Source of the DNA: Alphaproteobacteria bacterium
GTDB taxonomy: Bacteria > Pseudomonadota > Alphaproteobacteria > Rickettsiales > JABSSG01
DNA: 64,000 nt
Direction of reading: 5' to 3'
Assembly: GCA_030426905.1 (NCBI GenBank)
Contig: JAUHXQ010000001.1
Location: 372,001 to 436,000, forward strand
Shown in pieces: positions 43,701-52,985 of the stretch (its first letter is position 1; each line of letters starts with the position of its first letter). Made by a program: the position numbers and the translations under genes. The notes beneath the pieces were generated by a model that was not told the origin of the DNA, did no database searches, and worked only from the letters and a program-made list of their open reading frames with translations.

Positions 43701-44291
43701 ATGATTCAATATCATAATCCTCATTTCTTAATTTCTACTTTTTTTGGTGTTGGGAAAATAAGTAAAAAGATGCCGGGCACTATTGGCTCAATATTTGCAT
43801 TCCCTTTATCATATTTGATTTTAAAATTATCCAGAAACATACAAAATTTACTTAATGTTGAATCTATAGTAAACTTGTATATCGCTTATTTTGCTATCCC
43901 TTTAATAATTATTGTATTATTATTTTTTATAGGCGTTTATTGTTCGCATCATTATTCTATATTGATAAACAAAAAAGATAGTTCTGAAATTATTATTGAT
44001 GAAGTAGTAGGGCAATCACTTTCGATTATTGTTACTATACCTATAACATTTTTTTTGCTTTATAATATAAAAATGATAACAGGGGCGACGTTATATTATG
44101 ACATAGTCTTAGTATCCGCAGTTCTTGGTAATTTCATTTTATTTAGGATTTTTGATATTTTTAAACCTTGGCCTATAGGTTTGTGTGATAAAAAAATAGG
44201 TGGAGGTTGGGGTATTATGTTAGATGATATACTTGCAGCAGTCTTTACTATAGTTACCTATTTTGCTTTGCTGATTGTGGTAGTTTCTTAG
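43701..44291 (+). CDS. pgpA: Phosphatidylglycerophosphatase A
   Basis: 196 aa inner-membrane enzyme that removes phosphate from phosphatidylglycerophosphate to give phosphatidylglycerol. N-terminal STFFGVGKISKKMPGTIGS (about residues 11-29) and EIIIDEVVGQ (about 95-104, acidic metal-binding motif), then IFKPWPIGLCDKKIGGGWGI and MLDDILAA at about 154-178 match PgpA motifs in order. About four membrane helices. Starts four bases after ftsZ and is probably cotranscribed. Confidence 0.9.
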   Translation: MIQYHNPHFLISTFFGVGKISKKMPGTIGSIFAFPLSYLILKLSRNIQNLLNVESIVNLYIAYFAIPLIIIVLLFFIGVYCSHHYSILINKKDSSEIIIDEVVGQSLSIIVTIPITFFLLYNIKMITGATLYYDIVLVSAVLGNFILFRIFDIFKPWPIGLCDKKIGGGWGIMLDDILAAVFTIVTYFALLIVVVS

Positions 44292-44454
44292 TGTTAAGGT
44301 ATTTTTCCTTGTAAGCTTAAATTTTATAATTACTTCCTTATTAAGAACATGGGGGGTATTCCTGGCGATGGTAGGAAAATATTGTATAGTCCCAAAACGC
44401 TTGCTATTGTAATAAAATAAACCTTTGCAATTAAATCAGCAGGCTTGCTAAAAC

Positions 44455-44886
44455 ATGAGTAGTACACTGTTAAAGGAAAAATTTTGTCTAAATCCTGATA
44501 ACAAGAGTTTACTAAAGATTTATAGAAAAGTTACTAATACAGGGAAATTTGTACAAACTAAGCTTATACAATCTAAAGACTTTATGAGCTTTTTGTGTGA
44601 ATTATTAGAGAAATCACAATCTTACCAATATAATACCCTGAAAGAAATATCGCATCATTTAAAAGAGTTTTATTCTGAAGAATATAAGGAGTTAATGGGA
44701 AAAATTGATTTTTTCATAGCGCCGAAATGTCCTGCACGGGAGCAAGCATATTCAGGTGACTCTCAAAGCAATGAAATGGTTTGTAATGAAATTAAACACT
44801 ACATGTTACCTGTGGTGAATAAATGTTCTGGAATGCTAGTGAACAGCGTTAATGGAGAATTGGGTGGAGAAGAGTGTTGGTGCTAG
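44455..44886 (+). CDS. Hypothetical protein
   Basis: 143 aa, not recognised. Helical and charged for the first 85 residues (LKEISHHLKEFYSEEYKELM), then a Cys-containing C-terminal part (APKCPAREQ, MVCNEIKHY, NKCSGML, ending ECWC). No signal peptide or membrane helix and no good ribosome-binding site before ATG 44455. Its stop lies eight bases from the end of the convergent ispG gene. Confidence 0.45.
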   Translation: MSSTLLKEKFCLNPDNKSLLKIYRKVTNTGKFVQTKLIQSKDFMSFLCELLEKSQSYQYNTLKEISHHLKEFYSEEYKELMGKIDFFIAPKCPAREQAYSGDSQSNEMVCNEIKHYMLPVVNKCSGMLVNSVNGELGGEECWC

Positions 44887-44894
44887 TTCCATTT

Positions 44895-46121
44895 CTAGGT
44901 ACTATAGCGTTTTTCGACATATTCAGTAAGAATATTTTTAAATTTCTCAGCAATGTTATCGCCTCGTAGTGTATATGCTTTTTTCCCGTCTATGAACACA
45001 GGTGCTACAGGAGATTCTCCTGTACCAGGTAGGCTAATGCCTATATCAGCGTGTTTGCTTTCTCCAGGACCATTTACTATGCATCCCATTACTGCTACAT
45101 TCATAGTTTCAACATCTTTGTATTTTTCTTTCCAAATAGGCATTTCTTGTTTTATAAAGGATTGTATATCCTGGGCAAGATGCTGAAAATAAGTACTTGT
45201 AGTTCTACCACAACCAGGGCATGCAGAAACTTGTGGTGTAAAGAAACGTAAGGACAAAGACTGTAGTATTTCCTGGCACACTAGGACTTCTTTAATTCTT
45301 GCTTCACCAGGTGCAGGTGTAAGAGAAGCTCTTATTGTATCTCCTATTCCTTCTTGTAGCAAAATCGAGAGTGCTGCAGTTGTTGCGACGATACCTTTAG
45401 TTCCCATGCCTGCTTCAGTAAGACCAAGATGTAGTGCATAATTTGATCTTACTGCTAGCTCGCGATAAACAGCAACTAAATCTTGAACTCTACTAGTTTT
45501 ACAGGAGAGAATAATTTTATTTTTTGATAATCCTATATTTTCAGCTTTTTCAGCGCTAATTAATGTAGATAATATTAGTGCTTCTCTTAAAATGATATCA
45601 GCAGCTTTTGGCTGTGAGGACTTAGCATTATCATCCATTAATTTTGTTGCTAAATCTTGATCAAGACTACCCCAGTTAACACCAATTCTAACTGGTTTAT
45701 CATATTTTATTGCTGTTTCGATAAAATTTTCAAACTGAATATCTCTTTTTTTACCAAAACCAACATTGCCTGGGTTGATTCTTAATTTATCTAGAGCGAT
45801 TGCACATTCTGGAGTTGCTGACATTAAGCGATGTCCGTTATAATGAAAGCAGCCAACTAAAGGGATATCATAATTTTTTCTGAGCAAATATTCGCGTATC
45901 TTGGGTACTGATTTTGCAGCTTCTTCATTGTTAACTGTGATTCTTACAATTTCAGAACCAGCTTCAAATAGTTCAATAATCTGCTTAGCAGTTGCATTCA
46001 CATTGGTTGTATCGGTGTTAGTCATCGATTGCACTCTAACAGGATTGTTTCCTCCTATTAAAATACTTCTCACTGCAACGACATTTGTTTTATGCCTTAT
46101 GACTGAAGTGGATTTTGACAT
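44895..46121 (-). CDS. ispG: 4-hydroxy-3-methylbut-2-enyl diphosphate synthase (IspG/GcpE)
   Basis: 408 aa. Catalyses reductive ring opening of MEcPP to HMBPP, the penultimate step of the MEP isoprenoid pathway. N-terminal TIM barrel with [12 protein letters not shown] (about residues 28-39) and [15 protein letters not shown]. The C-terminal Fe-S domain has [11 protein letters not shown] (two Cys ligands, about 299-309) and [11 protein letters not shown] (third Cys and ligand Glu, about 343-353), and ends near GEARIK... and [10 protein letters not shown]. Its presence means the organism can make isopentenyl diphosphate itself, unlike Rickettsia. Follows RNase E/G on the same strand. Confidence 0.96.
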   Translation of the reverse strand: MSKSTSVIRHKTNVVAVRSILIGGNNPVRVQSMTNTDTTNVNATAKQIIELFEAGSEIVRITVNNEEAAKSVPKIREYLLRKNYDIPLVGCFHYNGHRLMSATPECAIALDKLRINPGNVGFGKKRDIQFENFIETAIKYDKPVRIGVNWGSLDQDLATKLMDDNAKSSQPKAADIILREALILSTLISAEKAENIGLSKNKIILSCKTSRVQDLVAVYRELAVRSNYALHLGLTEAGMGTKGIVATTAALSILLQEGIGDTIRASLTPAPGEARIKEVLVCQEILQSLSLRFFTPQVSACPGCGRTTSTYFQHLAQDIQSFIKQEMPIWKEKYKDVETMNVAVMGCIVNGPGESKHADIGISLPGTGESPVAPVFIDGKKAYTLRGDNIAEKFKNILTEYVEKRYST

Positions 46122-46151
46122 ATTTTTGTGAATATTTTTACTATTGATGAG

Positions 46152-48077
46152 CTATTCTACCTTAGGAATTTTTTCCGTAGATTTTTTTCTCCTTGCAGAT
46201 CTATCATTTGCTTTTTGCGTCTTATTCTTATCAGGATAAGATTTTTTCTCTGATGATGATTTGCGTTTGTTTTTTGTTGTATCCCCAGCTTTATTGTTAG
46301 GTTTATGACTATACACTCTATCTTTTGTTGTTATTTCATCATATTCTCCAATATTTTTCGTGAATGAATTAGATCTCTCAACAGTTTCAATTGCAAACCC
46401 ATCTGCACTCATTTGGGAGTCTTGGTAAAAATAAAGATTAATTTTATATTTTCTTTCTATAGCTTCAATATCTTTTCGTTTTTGATTAAGAATATAAGAG
46501 CAATTATCAGAGGAAATAAAGACTCTTAATTCGCCAAAATTGCCTTTTGATAGCTCTCCTTCAATAGTTCTGAAAATCATTGATGAATTTACATCATTTG
46601 ACCTTATAACACCTTTGCCGCAGCAATTTTTACACACTATTGTATTTGATTCTAAGAAGCTTGGTTTTAGTCTTTGTCTTGATATTTCAACTAGACCTAA
46701 GCTACTTATATATCCCATTTGTAGTCTAGCTTTGTCATACATCAGGTTTTCTCTAAGGGTCCTTTCAACTAGCCTTTTGTTACGATTTTCAATCATATCA
46801 ATAAAGTCGATAACTATAATACCAGAAAGATCTCTAAGTCTGATTTGCCGTGCAATTTCTTTTGCAGCTTCTATATTAGTTTTAACAGCCATTTCTTCTA
46901 TGTTTTTTTCAGAAGTAGATTTTCCTGAGTTTACGTCTATAGCAATTAACGCTTCAGTATAGTTTATGACTATATAAGCACCAGAGTCAGTATAGGCAAC
47001 AGGGTTATATAGTTCGGCAATTTGTTCGTCTGCCTTAAATTTACTAAAAATAGGCTGTTTATCTTGGTATAGACTAACAACTATTTCTTCATTGTAAGAC
47101 ATTCTTTTGGCTATATCTTTCAGTTTGTTATAAGATTCTCCCCCTTCAACAATGATTTCTTTTGTGTCGCTATCATATAAGTCTCGTACTATTTTTTGTA
47201 AAATATCATCTTCTGAATGGATAAATGATGGAGCTGTAGATGATAGAGTTTTCCCTCTGATATCATTCCATAACCTTACAAGATAGTTGTAATCTTGTTG
47301 TATCTCAGATTCACCTACATTATGTCCTATGGTACGAATTATTACTCCATTAGAGCTAGAAGTATTGATAGCGTCGATTATTAATTTTAATCTTTTGCGC
47401 TCTTTAAGATCTGTAATTTTTCTTGAGATTCCTCCTTTAGAGCCGGTATTTGGCATAATTACGCAATATCTACCTGCTAGTGATATGTATGTAGTGAATG
47501 ATGCTCCTTTATTTCCCCTTTCTTCCTTTACTGCTTGCACCAATAATACTTGATTTCTTTTTATTACTTCTTGAATTTTGTATTTTTCAACATTTTTTTG
47601 TTTTAATTTACTTAAATCAATTTCACTAGGAGTTGCAAGATCATTTTCTACTTCTTCTTCAATAATCTCTTCAATCGCATTTTCCATTTCAGAGTCAGCT
47701 TGTTCGGCTTCATCTAAATTGTCTAGATCCTGATTTTTACCTCCTTTAATATTTAAATTTTTGATTTCATTGATTGAGGCTACTGATTGATCTATAGGTA
47801 CATCGCTTTGCTCTAATTCTTCTCTGTATTTCATTGGTACATCATAATAGCTGGAGTGAATTTCAGCAAAAGATATGAATCCCTGTTTTTCTTCGCCATA
47901 ATCTATGAAAGCAGCTTGTAAGGAAGGCTCAACTCTTGTTACTTTTGCAAGGTAAATATTACCTTTAATCATTTTTTTACAAGAAGGGGAATACTCAAGT
48001 CCTTCAAGCTTACCATTCTTAACAACAGCAGCCTGGATATTTCTAGTATAACTAGCGTCTACTAATATTTTTTTCAT
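46152..48077 (-). CDS. rne: Ribonuclease E/G
   Basis: 641 aa endoribonuclease for mRNA decay and rRNA/tRNA processing. N-terminus KKILVDASYTRNIQAAVVKN and S1 half-site IYLAKVTRVEPSLQAAFIDYG (first 20: IYLAKVTRVEPSLQAAFIDY). The S1 domain is split by an acidic insertion of about 70 residues (about 92-162, rich in Glu/Asp). Catalytic Asp regions AIDVNSGKST (about 376-385) and IIVIDFIDM (about 419-427) are intact, and the Zn-link CKNCCGKG (about 484-491) has the CxxC pair. The C-terminal tail beyond residue 560 is short and basic, so the long degradosome scaffold of Escherichia coli RNase E is absent. Confidence 0.93.
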   Translation of the reverse strand: MKKILVDASYTRNIQAAVVKNGKLEGLEYSPSCKKMIKGNIYLAKVTRVEPSLQAAFIDYGEEKQGFISFAEIHSSYYDVPMKYREELEQSDVPIDQSVASINEIKNLNIKGGKNQDLDNLDEAEQADSEMENAIEEIIEEEVENDLATPSEIDLSKLKQKNVEKYKIQEVIKRNQVLLVQAVKEERGNKGASFTTYISLAGRYCVIMPNTGSKGGISRKITDLKERKRLKLIIDAINTSSSNGVIIRTIGHNVGESEIQQDYNYLVRLWNDIRGKTLSSTAPSFIHSEDDILQKIVRDLYDSDTKEIIVEGGESYNKLKDIAKRMSYNEEIVVSLYQDKQPIFSKFKADEQIAELYNPVAYTDSGAYIVINYTEALIAIDVNSGKSTSEKNIEEMAVKTNIEAAKEIARQIRLRDLSGIIVIDFIDMIENRNKRLVERTLRENLMYDKARLQMGYISSLGLVEISRQRLKPSFLESNTIVCKNCCGKGVIRSNDVNSSMIFRTIEGELSKGNFGELRVFISSDNCSYILNQKRKDIEAIERKYKINLYFYQDSQMSADGFAIETVERSNSFTKNIGEYDEITTKDRVYSHKPNNKAGDTTKNKRKSSSEKKSYPDKNKTQKANDRSARRKKSTEKIPKVE

Positions 48078-48562
48078 AATACTACCTATTTTCTATAAAC
48101 TAGGTAAATACTTAATTATCTAAAGAAAATATTTTGTATAATAATGTCAAAATCATAGATCACATGATTATATGAAAATAATAAATGAATAAAAATTTCT
48201 AATTAAATTGTTAGCTAGCTTTAGCATTAAATCAAAATTATTTCTTCGTATATGATAATATTTACCAATTTTTTCTTGTTTATTAAATAAATTAACAAAA
48301 ACTTTTTGCCGTAAGGCTCAGTGTTATTATAGAATATTATCAATAAATTACTAGAACTTCTTCAAACACCAGTTCTAGACAAGGTATTTGTTAGTAAAAT
48401 TGTCTTATATAGGAAAAGACCAAGGAAAATAAAAGAAATTTTGTTCGTCTTTACAACACCGTCATGTATCTTGAGGTATGCTATCAATGATTTATACCTC
48501 AAATGAAGTAAAATAGATAAAAATGGTGGGATCTTACCAATGGTTATTCGAAAATTGATGGC
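48078..48562. other. Intergenic region upstream of rne with two perfect inverted repeats
   Basis: 485 bases without a convincing gene. CTAGAACT/AGTTCTAG at 48351-48378 (12-base loop) and TTGAGGTAT/ATACCTCAA at 48471-48502 (14-base loop) are perfect inverted repeats. They lie 270-425 bases upstream of the rne start. No T tract follows either, so they are not ordinary terminators. They could shape a long rne leader or be operators. Confidence 0.5.
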
Positions 48563-48961
48563 TTAATAACCATCTCCATCAGCTACTGTACCAGCCAGTT
48601 CTAACGATTCCAAAGACACTTCCTCATCTCTGTTGTTACTTACAGTTATTTCTTCCGCATGGACATTATTTTGTGTAGCAAGAGTATATATAAGTGAAAC
48701 TAAAGCAATTTTTTCAAATCCAAACACAGCACCAAGTGCCATCCCAGTGTATTTATGTATTGTCCCTTTATGTACTAAATAAATAATTCCACCTACTACT
48801 CCAAACTGCCCTCCTAAAATCATCAGATCTAGTAGCCGTTCTTCTTTTCGAACACCAACACACCATCCCGCAAGCACAGATGCACAACTCGTCATACATC
48901 CCGCAACACCACCCCCTATTATTCCATTAAAAACTTCTCCTATAAACTGCGACCGATCCAT
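48563..48961 (-). CDS. Small membrane protein, tandem copy A
   Basis: 132 aa from ATG 48961, chosen because GAGG lies five bases before it and the same start is kept in copy B. Hydrophobic segments at about residues 11-35 (GIIGGGVAGCMTSCASVLAG), 49-68 (ILGGQFGVVGGIIYLVHKG) and 77-100 (GMALGAVFGFEKIALVSLIY), then an acidic tail (EEVSLESLELAG, ending DGDGY). Unknown family. Copies A and B differ mainly in the first loop (VRKEERLLDLMILGGQFG against VRKESLVDLVISGMNVG), which suggests divergence of an exposed part. Unknown function; likely inner membrane or exported. Confidence 0.6.
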   Translation of the reverse strand: MDRSQFIGEVFNGIIGGGVAGCMTSCASVLAGWCVGVRKEERLLDLMILGGQFGVVGGIIYLVHKGTIHKYTGMALGAVFGFEKIALVSLIYTLATQNNVHAEEITVSNNRDEEVSLESLELAGTVADGDGY

Positions 48962-49063
48962 AAACACCTCAACAAATAAGTTAATTTTTCCCACTCGAAT
49001 TATAACATGAATAATTTGATTTACTAGAGGATCTTACCAATGGTTATTCGAAAATTGATGGCT

Positions 49064-49459
49064 TTAATAACCATCTCCATCAGCTACTGTACCAGCCAGT
49101 TCTAACGATTCCAAAGACACTTCCTCTTCTCCGTTATTACTTGCAGTTATTTCTTCCGCATGGACATTATTTTGTGTAGCAAGAGTATATATAAGTGAAA
49201 CTAAAGCAATTTTTTCAAATCCAAACGCAGCACCAAGTGCCATCCCAGTGTATTCATGCATTGCCCCTTTATGTACTAAATAAATAATTCCACCTACTGC
49301 CCCAACATTCATTCCTGAAATCACTAGATCTACTAGCGATTCTTTTCGAACACTAGCACACCATCCTGCAAGTCCAAACACACAACTCGTTACACATCCT
49401 GTACCAAAACTTACGGTTACTCCCTTAAAAATTTCTCCCACAAACTGCGATACATCCAT
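49064..49459 (-). CDS. Small membrane protein, tandem copy B
   Basis: 131 aa from ATG 49459 with GAGG five bases upstream. Closely similar to copy A across the second and third hydrophobic segments (GGIIYLVHKGAMHEYTGMAL) and the acidic tail, with changes near the N-terminus (MDVSQFVGEIFKGVTVSFGT). Both reading frames are intact and both copies keep the same expression signals, so both may be functional. The plan matches the 41565-42026 product. Located upstream of copy A in transcription direction. Confidence 0.6.
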   Translation of the reverse strand: MDVSQFVGEIFKGVTVSFGTGCVTSCVFGLAGWCASVRKESLVDLVISGMNVGAVGGIIYLVHKGAMHEYTGMALGAAFGFEKIALVSLIYTLATQNNVHAEEITASNNGEEEVSLESLELAGTVADGDGY

Positions 49460-49593
49460 AAACACCTCAACAAATAAGTTAATCTTCCCTGCTCAAATTG
49501 TAACATGAATAATTTGATTTACTAGGAGTAAAAAATAAGAAAAGCTATTTTGCAACAGAATATTTGCGTGCTACACACAATACATAGCAAAGT

Positions 49594-50493
49594 TTACTGA
49601 TAAGGCATACAATACTCTCCAGATAAGAAATCAAGATGGTTTTGATATTCCTCTGAAGATAGTTGCTCTACATATTCTTTTAAGTCTTTCATATCATTAG
49701 CACGGGTATATAGGTCATTATATATCGCATTATGTAACTGATCTAGCAGCAACACAGGAAGCTTAAGATCTGTTTGGCAGAAAGGGTGTTTTAACTTTTT
49801 TCCCCACTCAAAAACACATATCTCTACATAATTCACTGTTAAGTTCTCTTCTGTGAAAAATTCTCCGAGCTCATCAAATGCACTTTCCAACTGCAAGAAA
49901 AGCATAGGAAGCGCTTTGTACACCGTGTCCATTGCTGCGGTTAGCATCAGCTGTGTATTGGTATATTCCGTCTTTTGTTGGCTAAAGACAAAGCTAATAT
50001 ATTTGAAGAAATCATTGAAGTTATTTTTTCTACTACCTAGATCATGTAACGCTTCATCAAAATCAAATTTAGTAGCGTAATGATTATTTTTGTCGCTGAT
50101 TAATGCTAAATTGCCATTCACATCCCAATCCCCAATTAGACACGCTAACACCAGGTTTTCGAAAAAATTACTTACTTTAACACCATTATAAGTTACCTGA
50201 TTTTGTTCATACTTCAATAGATTGTAATCGATAATTTTTTGGTGTTTTTCAAAACCTAAAATAGCAAGAGACTTACCATTGTTTGGTTCAGTTACAACCT
50301 CTGATGCATGTTTTGGTAATTCAAAAATGTTAAAACAATATTTTCCTATAATATGGTTCAATAGATAAATATCATTATCATATTTTTTTACATAATATAC
50401 TTGGTCTTCTCTAGTGCACTTAACTGCTTCATTTGAAGATTCTGATTTTTTGAGTGAACCTTGTTCGCACACGAATTCTTCTTTTTTAACCAT
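49594..50493 (-). CDS. Hypothetical protein with kinase-like catalytic loops
   Basis: 299 aa from ATG 50493 with AAGGGAG eight bases upstream; an in-frame start 23 codons earlier has no such site. GDWDVNGNLAL (about residues 120-130) followed 12 residues later by KFDFDEAL (about 141-148) resembles the catalytic D....N and metal-binding DFD of lipid-kinase and HipA-like folds. The N-terminal part has YYVKKYDNDIYLLNHIIGKY, which could carry an ATP-binding Lys. No Gly-rich loop is clear. Proteins with such motifs in intracellular bacteria include secreted PI-kinase effectors. This remains a motif-level suggestion. Confidence 0.5.
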   Translation of the reverse strand: MVKKEEFVCEQGSLKKSESSNEAVKCTREDQVYYVKKYDNDIYLLNHIIGKYCFNIFELPKHASEVVTEPNNGKSLAILGFEKHQKIIDYNLLKYEQNQVTYNGVKVSNFFENLVLACLIGDWDVNGNLALISDKNNHYATKFDFDEALHDLGSRKNNFNDFFKYISFVFSQQKTEYTNTQLMLTAAMDTVYKALPMLFLQLESAFDELGEFFTEENLTVNYVEICVFEWGKKLKHPFCQTDLKLPVLLLDQLHNAIYNDLYTRANDMKDLKEYVEQLSSEEYQNHLDFLSGEYCMPYQ

Positions 50494-50666
50494 TATCACC
50501 ACTCCCTTTTTATTGTACTCATCAAGGTTTCTACCACATTTTTTGCTGTAATACGATAGCAAATATATAAATCTTCAGCTTTGCCTGATTTACCAAATTC
50601 TTCAATACCTATAAAGATACCATCTGTCCCTATATATTTAACTAATATATATTCAAAATATGATGT

Positions 50667-51680
50667 TTATAGCAAAGCTGTATTATGCTTCACTAAATCA
50701 TAAATTATAGATATAGCATTGTTGCTGTCATTTAGGCATGGTATTAAGAGGAAATTTTCTCCCCCTTTGGTTAGAAAAAAATTCTTATACTCTATATCGA
50801 TTTCTTCTAGTGTTTCTACGCAGTCGCTTGAAAATCCTGGTGCTATTACCAATAGGTTCTTAGTTCCTTGTTCTAATAACTCAAGAATTTTATCTTTAGC
50901 ATAAGGCTGAAGCCATTCTTTTGGCCCAAACCTTGATTGAAAACATAAGTGATTTTTTATGTTTATTCCTCGATTTGTAAGTTCATCATTAAATAATCGG
51001 TTGGTTTTATGGCAAAAACAGTAGTAAGGATCTCCACGATTAAAGTATTCTTTAGGGATGCCGTGATATGAGGATAGAATTGCGTCTGGTTGCCAGTCAA
51101 GATTATTAATAGTTTTTTCAACACTATTTACTAGTGACTTTATATAAATTTCATTGTCGCAATATTGATGTACTATTTTTATTTCTGGTTGCCATCTGAT
51201 TTGCTGCATTACTCTATAAATCTCATCAGCAGTGCTTGCAGTAGTTGTTGCCGAATATTGTGGGTAGAGAGGAACAAATATTATTTTTCTACATCCTTTA
51301 TCAATTAGGAGGTGAATTTTATTTTTTATGGATGGGTTGCCGTAGCGCATAGCATAATCCACTATAGTATTTTGTTTCATCTTCACCTGCAATTTTGCGG
51401 CTTTTGACTTAGTGTAGTGACGCAAAGGTGATTCACCTGTATCTTTCATCCATATTTGCTGATATTTTTTTGCTGTACTGTAAGGACGAAAAGTTAGAAT
51501 AAAAACATTTAGGATAATCTTCCATAAGAATGGATTTATTTCAATTATTCTAGGATCAGATAAAAATTCTTTTAGATAACGACGAACAGAAAAATAATTA
51601 CAATTATCAGGCGTGCCTAAATTAATTAGTAATACTCCAGTTTTTTTTTCTATTAGTACTGGATGTTGTGTTTTACTCAT
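50667..51680 (-). CDS. hemH: Ferrochelatase
   Basis: 337 aa. Inserts Fe2+ into protoporphyrin IX at the last step of heme synthesis. It opens KTGVLLINLGTPDNCNYFSV (about residues 12-31). DAILSSYHGIPKEYFNRGDP (about 198-217) carries the active-site His, and CFQSRFGPKEWLQPYAKD is the conserved SR.G...WL.P segment. VIAPGFSSDCVETLEEIDIE (last 20) holds the acidic C-terminal motif with active-site Glu. Length is normal. Six bases downstream of the aminotransferase gene on the same strand. Confidence 0.95.
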   Translation of the reverse strand: MSKTQHPVLIEKKTGVLLINLGTPDNCNYFSVRRYLKEFLSDPRIIEINPFLWKIILNVFILTFRPYSTAKKYQQIWMKDTGESPLRHYTKSKAAKLQVKMKQNTIVDYAMRYGNPSIKNKIHLLIDKGCRKIIFVPLYPQYSATTTASTADEIYRVMQQIRWQPEIKIVHQYCDNEIYIKSLVNSVEKTINNLDWQPDAILSSYHGIPKEYFNRGDPYYCFCHKTNRLFNDELTNRGINIKNHLCFQSRFGPKEWLQPYAKDKILELLEQGTKNLLVIAPGFSSDCVETLEEIDIEYKNFFLTKGGENFLLIPCLNDSNNAISIIYDLVKHNTALL

Positions 51681-51686
51681 TTATTT

Positions 51687-52883
51687 TTATTCTGCTAATA
51701 AGTCGCAGGCTTCAGCAATTCTTTTTATTCCTTCTTTTATATTTTCTTCAGATGTTGCAAAAGAAAAACGGAAATACCCATCAATACCAAAGGCGCTACC
51801 TGGAACTAGTAGAACTCTTGCTTTTTCAATTAAAAATTCACAGAAATCATAACTGTTTTTAATTATTGTTCCATCTGGAGTTTTCTTATTTATAAAAGAT
51901 TGACAGTTAGGAAAGGTATAAAAAGTCCCATCTGGGATTGCGCAAGAAATTCCCTTGATATTGTTCAATAATCCACAAGATAAGTCTCTTCGTTTTTTAT
52001 AAATCTCTGTGGTTTTAGCAATAAAATCTTGGTTTCCTGATAATGCTTCAATTGAGGCATACTGACTAATTGAACAAGGGTTGGAGGTGCTTTGTGATTG
52101 AACTTTTTTCATAGCTTTAACAAGTTCTTTGCCTCCTATGGCGTAGCCTATTCTCCAACCAGTCATAGCATAAGCTTTTGATACTCCGTTAACAATACAG
52201 ATTTGATTTTTTAGTTCTGGTGCTATATCTATAAGGGAGCAGCAATCATTGTCAAAAATAATTGACTCGTAAATATCATCAGCAATAACGTTTAATTGAG
52301 GATATTTGCTAATAATGGTTGCTAATGATTTTAGTTCTTCTCTGCTATATTTTGCACCTGTTGGGTTATTAGGAGTATTGAGTATTAGCAATTTTGAGCG
52401 TTCGCTGATAGCTGATTCAAGAGAATCTGGAGTAAGTTTAAAGTTTTGTTCTTCAGGGCAATTTATATATACTGGTTTACCACCTGCTAATTTCACCATA
52501 TCTGGATAAGATACCCAATAAGGTATCGGAATGATTACTTCATCGTCTTCTTCGAGAGTAGAGATAAAACAATTATATAATGATTGTTTTGCACCAGATG
52601 AAATGATGACATTATCTTCGTCAGCTTTTATTCTATTTGCATATTTATTGATGATAGCTTTTTTTAATTCAGTTATTCCATCAACAGGAGTATATTTTGT
52701 TTTGCCCTCTCTTATTGCTTTTCGTGCAGCTTCTTTGATGTTTTCTGGAGTATCGAAGTCTGGTTCGCCTACTGATAAGCTTAGGACATCTATTCCTTGA
52801 GCTTTCATTTCTTTTGCTCTTGTAAGCATTGCTACTGTAGGGGATGGTTTAATCTTGTTAATATTTCTTGATAATAAAGACAC
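51687..52883 (-). CDS. Aspartate aminotransferase (PLP-dependent, class I)
   Basis: 398 aa fold-type I aminotransferase of the Igamma group. SLSVGEPDFDTPENIKEAAR (about residues 37-56), NTPNNPTGAKYSREEL (about 169-184), VIADDIYESI (Asp and Tyr that bind PLP) and NGVSKAYAMTGWRIGYAIGG (about 231-250, Lys forming the Schiff base). Near the end, RFSFATSEENIKEGIKRI contains the carboxylate-binding Arg region. It exchanges amino groups between aspartate and oxaloacetate/2-oxoglutarate. In some bacteria this group also acts on prephenate; that cannot be decided here. Precedes hemH. Confidence 0.93.
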   Translation of the reverse strand: MSLLSRNINKIKPSPTVAMLTRAKEMKAQGIDVLSLSVGEPDFDTPENIKEAARKAIREGKTKYTPVDGITELKKAIINKYANRIKADEDNVIISSGAKQSLYNCFISTLEEDDEVIIPIPYWVSYPDMVKLAGGKPVYINCPEEQNFKLTPDSLESAISERSKLLILNTPNNPTGAKYSREELKSLATIISKYPQLNVIADDIYESIIFDNDCCSLIDIAPELKNQICIVNGVSKAYAMTGWRIGYAIGGKELVKAMKKVQSQSTSNPCSISQYASIEALSGNQDFIAKTTEIYKKRRDLSCGLLNNIKGISCAIPDGTFYTFPNCQSFINKKTPDGTIIKNSYDFCEFLIEKARVLLVPGSAFGIDGYFRFSFATSEENIKEGIKRIAEACDLLAE

Positions 52884-52985
52884 TATAACTTCCTTTGTTG
52901 ATTAATATGCTTTTTTACAGGTGCATTTTATTGATTCCTCAATATCATAAAACTATTATAATTACTATAAAAATTTGTATTGCAT

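Larger units (their letters stand above)
48529..49527. repeat. Tandem duplication, about 500 bp per unit
   Basis: Unit 1 (48529-49028) and unit 2 (49029-49527) both start GGATCTTACCAATGGTTATT and both end near ATAATTTGATTTACTAG. They abut exactly and are similar throughout, with the coding part and ribosome-binding sites duplicated. Confidence 0.92.
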
